In this document: piece after piece, positions 62,286 to 64,000 of the stretch
Layout: every line of letters begins with the position of its first letter
Numbering within the stretch: position 1 is the stretch's first letter
Assembly (NCBI RefSeq): GCF_030542105.1
Contig: NZ_JAUOFB010000002.1
Coordinates: 248,001 to 312,000 of the forward strand
Reading direction: 5' to 3'
DNA: 64,000 nucleotides
Source: Hymenobacter sp. BT730
Lineage (GTDB): Bacteria > Bacteroidota > Bacteroidia > Cytophagales > Hymenobacteraceae
Position numbers and translations under genes: made by a program
Notes under the pieces: model-generated
What the model was told of the DNA's origin: nothing
The model's input: only the letters and a program-made list of their open reading frames with translations
Database searches by the model: none

Positions 62286-62795
62286 TTACTGCTGCGGCGC
62301 TGAGGCGGCGCCTACCACGGCACTGCGCCGCTCCATTAGTACCGTGTTGCGCCATACGCCATGCAGCTGCCCAATCCGCTCCCGGTAGCCTACCGTGCGG
62401 AAACCCAGCAATTCATGCAGGCGGATGCTGGCCGTATTCTCGGGGAAGATGCCCGCCTGGAGCGTCCAGATGCCGTTTTGCTCCGATTCTTTGATCAGGG
62501 CGCTCAGCAGCTGCCGGCCCACTCCCTGGCCGCGGGCTTCGTCGGCTACATAAATGCTCACTTCCGCCACGCCCCCATACACGCACCGTCCCGATACCGG
62601 CGACAGCGCCGCCCAGGCCAGTACCTGACCATCATCATGCAGCGCCACTAGTCGGCTGTGCCGCAGATGGCCCGCATCCCAGTCGGCCCACTCAGGTGCC
62701 TGGGTAGTGAAGGTGGCATTGCCGGTATCCATACCAGCCTGATAAATGGCCTGGCCTGCCGGCCAGTGCTTTTCCGTGAGGGGTTGAATCGTCAT
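62286..62795 (-). CDS. arsN1: GNAT acetyltransferase, ArsN1-like
   Basis: A 169-residue cytoplasmic N-acetyltransferase from the ATG at 62795. QAIYQAGMDTGNATFTTQAP and WDAGHLRHSRLVA match the pattern of the phosphinothricin acetyltransferase-like group, to which ArsN1 belongs; AEVSIYVADEARGQGVGRQLL is the acetyl-CoA loop. ArsN1 acetylates arsinothricin, an arsenic-containing glutamate mimic. The link to arsenic is mainly by operon context; acetylation of phosphinothricin-like amines is an alternative. Confidence 0.8.
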   Translation of the reverse strand: MTIQPLTEKHWPAGQAIYQAGMDTGNATFTTQAPEWADWDAGHLRHSRLVALHDDGQVLAWAALSPVSGRCVYGGVAEVSIYVADEARGQGVGRQLLSALIKESEQNGIWTLQAGIFPENTASIRLHELLGFRTVGYRERIGQLHGVWRNTVLMERRSAVVGAASAPQQ

Positions 62796-62830
62796 GAAGC
62801 GGTAGCAAAAAAGGGAGGAAGGCAAGCTGG

Positions 62831-62870
62831 TTTATCCCGACAGCCGTGCATGAATGGCTGTCGGGGTAAA
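62831..62870. repeat. 15-bp hairpin between arsI and arsN1
   Basis: Stem 62831-62845 with 62856-62870 (one G-T pair), ten-base loop. No T-run follows on either strand. Confidence 0.65.
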
Positions 62871-62882
62871 GCTATGAGGGAA

Positions 62883-63479
62883 TTAGCAGCAAGTAGGGAC
62901 CAGCGTAAGCGTAGCGGGGGTACCGCAGCCGCAACCGGCGGTGGCGGGAGCCGCCGTATCGGTGATGGGGAAGGCCATGGGGGCAGTAGTCAGCACTTCA
63001 GCTGCTACGCCCTGCTTAGGGGCGGGCGCAATGCAGCACTGAGTATTGCCGCTGGCTGCCTGGTCGTATTCTGCCTGATAGCGCGGGTCATTGAACTCGG
63101 CGTCTTCATGGAAATAGTAGACCTCCCATTCCACCCCGTCGGGGTCGTTTACCCAGAATTTGTCCTGCTTGGCGTAGCAGCAGCTGGTCCCTATTTCTTC
63201 GCGGTTTACCAGGCCAACTTCGCGGGCCACCGTCAGGCGCTGGTCCAGCTCCTCCACCGTTTCCACCTGAAAGCCCAGGTGGCCGAAGTGACTCTGAACC
63301 CGCTCCGGGTTTTCCACGAAGGAGATAATGAGGGAAGGCTGCTCCAGCACAAACTTGGCGTAGCCGGGCTTTATCTTGGTAGCCGGCTGCCCAAAGAAAG
63401 CCGTGTAAAAGTTGAGGGTGGCCGTGAGGTCAGAAACGTACAACGACACGTGCATGCGGGGGAAAGGGGCAGTTTTCAT
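62883..63479 (-). CDS. arsI: ArsI/CadI-family C-As lyase with Cys-rich tail
   Basis: A vicinal-oxygen-chelate fold dioxygenase of 198 residues. The likely Fe(II) ligands are His10, His67 and Glu119, and the paired Cys100-Cys101 in TSCCYAKQDKFWV would bind trivalent organoarsenic. The family breaks the carbon-arsenic bond of methylarsenite or aromatic arsenicals. The C-terminal 55 residues are an extension not needed for the fold, rich in Ala/Pro, with CGCG and a final CC. CadI-like proteins for cadmium are close relatives, but the arsenic operon favours ArsI. Confidence 0.88.
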   Translation of the reverse strand: MKTAPFPRMHVSLYVSDLTATLNFYTAFFGQPATKIKPGYAKFVLEQPSLIISFVENPERVQSHFGHLGFQVETVEELDQRLTVAREVGLVNREEIGTSCCYAKQDKFWVNDPDGVEWEVYYFHEDAEFNDPRYQAEYDQAASGNTQCCIAPAPKQGVAAEVLTTAPMAFPITDTAAPATAGCGCGTPATLTLVPTCC

Positions 63480-63532
63480 AGTCAGAAAGGGTAGCGTGAA
63501 AGTGAAAAGAAACGGAAAAGGCAGGTTAGCTA

Positions 63533-63883
63533 TCAGCAGCCGCAGCCGGTAGGAGCACAGGCGGCAGCAGGGGCGGTGGCCACCTGGAAAAAAGCGGCAA
63601 ACTGCTGCTGCACTTCCTGAAACAGCTCAGTATTCAGGCAGTAGCAAACCGTCAGGCCGTCAATGTCACCCTTAATCAGGCCGACGGCTTTTAACTCCTG
63701 CAAATGCTGGGAAACGGTGGTGCGGCTTAACGGGAGTTCGGCGGCAATGTCGCCGGAGATGCAAGTTTGGCGGGCAGCCAGCAGCTCAATGATGGCTACC
63801 CGCGCCGGGTGCGCCAGCGCTTTGGCAATACGCGCCAACTGCTGCTGCTCGTCGGTAAAGGCGGTGAGTTTGGCGAACGTCAT
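63533..63883 (-). CDS. arsR: ArsR-family arsenic-responsive repressor
   Basis: A 116-residue winged-helix repressor from the ATG at 63883. The DNA-recognition part is ISGDIAAELPLSRTTVSQHLQEL and the wing includes GLTVCYCLN. The usual E. coli-type As site (CxC in the ELCVCDL helix) is only partly present, with a single Cys41. Other cysteines are Cys80 and Cys82 in the wing and Cys109, Cys114 and Cys116 in the tail (CAPTGCGC), so metalloid is probably bound at a different set of thiols. It is the first gene of the operon, behind a promoter covered by a palindrome. Confidence 0.92.
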   Translation of the reverse strand: MTFAKLTAFTDEQQQLARIAKALAHPARVAIIELLAARQTCISGDIAAELPLSRTTVSQHLQELKAVGLIKGDIDGLTVCYCLNTELFQEVQQQFAAFFQVATAPAAACAPTGCGC

Positions 63884-63898
63884 AGGTTGTTTATGAAG

Positions 63899-63937
63899 TA
63901 TGACGTAAACATACGCCATAAGAAAAGGCATAGTCAA
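63899..63937 (-). promoter_or_regulatory. Promoter and ArsR operator of the ars operon
   Basis: On the minus strand TTG (63937-63935) lies 21 bases before TATGTTTA (63913-63906), one mismatch from TAnnTTTG. The -7 element is inside a palindrome at 63899-63920: TATGACGTA, AACA, TACGCCATA, complementary at eight of nine positions. Repression by steric block is the simple reading. Confidence 0.65.
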
Positions 63938-63975
63938 GTATTCGCCTGAAAAAATATTTGATTAAACATAAAAAA

Positions 63976-64000
63976 GCTGCCCTGTAATGTACAGGGCAGC
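63976..64000. terminator. Hairpin at the right edge, probably a terminator, cut by the window end
   Basis: GCTGCCCTGT (63976-63985) pairs with ACAGGGCAGC (63991-64000), preceded by six A residues. Read on the minus strand the A-run becomes a T-run, so it would end a minus-strand gene beyond the window or shield the ars promoter from readthrough. Confidence 0.6.

Overview
The window is a chromosomal segment of a GC-rich member of the Bacteroidota, most likely a Hymenobacter-like bacterium (Cytophagales, Hymenobacteraceae). I infer this from proteins with type IX secretion (T9SS) sorting domains of both A and B type, a gliding-motility-type C-terminal domain, a cytochrome b558-type succinate dehydrogenase, few Shine-Dalgarno sequences, and several promoters of the Bacteroidota form (TTTG or TTG, then TAnnTTTG about 20 bases later). 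No tRNA, rRNA, insertion sequence, prophage or CRISPR array was seen.

Layout. 1-12.3 kb is the division and cell wall (dcw) cluster, all on the plus strand: the end of a PASTA-bearing penicillin-binding protein, murE, mraY, murD, ftsW, murG, murC, ftsQ, ftsA and ftsZ. 12.4-16.4 kb holds two small basic secreted proteins, a probable outer-membrane barrel and an OmpR/histidine-kinase pair. 16.4-22.5 kb holds a tiny lipoprotein, a CLC-type anion transporter that looks fluoride-specific, a flavin reductase and the sdhCAB operon (minus strand). 22.7-30.6 kb is a mixed housekeeping region (type B T9SS protein, fabD, folK, an alpha/beta hydrolase, a polyprenyl synthase). 30.8-36.3 kb has galK-galT followed directly by a cytochrome P450, then a metallo-hydrolase and an acetyltransferase. 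36.4-40.2 kb has a thioredoxin-like lipoprotein and aconitase. 40.3-45.8 kb includes an AT-richer acyltransferase patch, small membrane proteins and a umuDC operon. 45.8-52.6 kb has a T9SS-exported subtilase, a PaaN-type aldehyde dehydrogenase, small lipoproteins and a TonB-domain protein. 52.6-59.5 kb has a dicarboxylate symporter and two paralogous T9SS-exported proteins with long leaders. 59.5-63.9 kb is a minus-strand arsenic operon that reads arsR, arsI, arsN1, ACR3, GDCCVxC protein, arsC, universal stress protein; it covers inorganic and organic arsenicals.

The most interesting signals are non-coding. The leaders of the two T9SS paralogues (near 58.9 kb and 55.6 kb) share a three-hairpin layout in which conserved single-stranded blocks alternate with stems whose sequence differs but whose pairing is kept; this looks like an undescribed structured RNA. 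Other signals are a palindrome covering the promoter of the ars operon, a 9-5-9 palindrome just upstream of umuD, inverted-repeat elements inside the ftsA-ftsZ and sdhA-sdhB gaps, and a nearly identical 217-bp repeat inside one T9SS gene. All functions are read from the sequence and from general family knowledge; nothing has been searched or folded by software.
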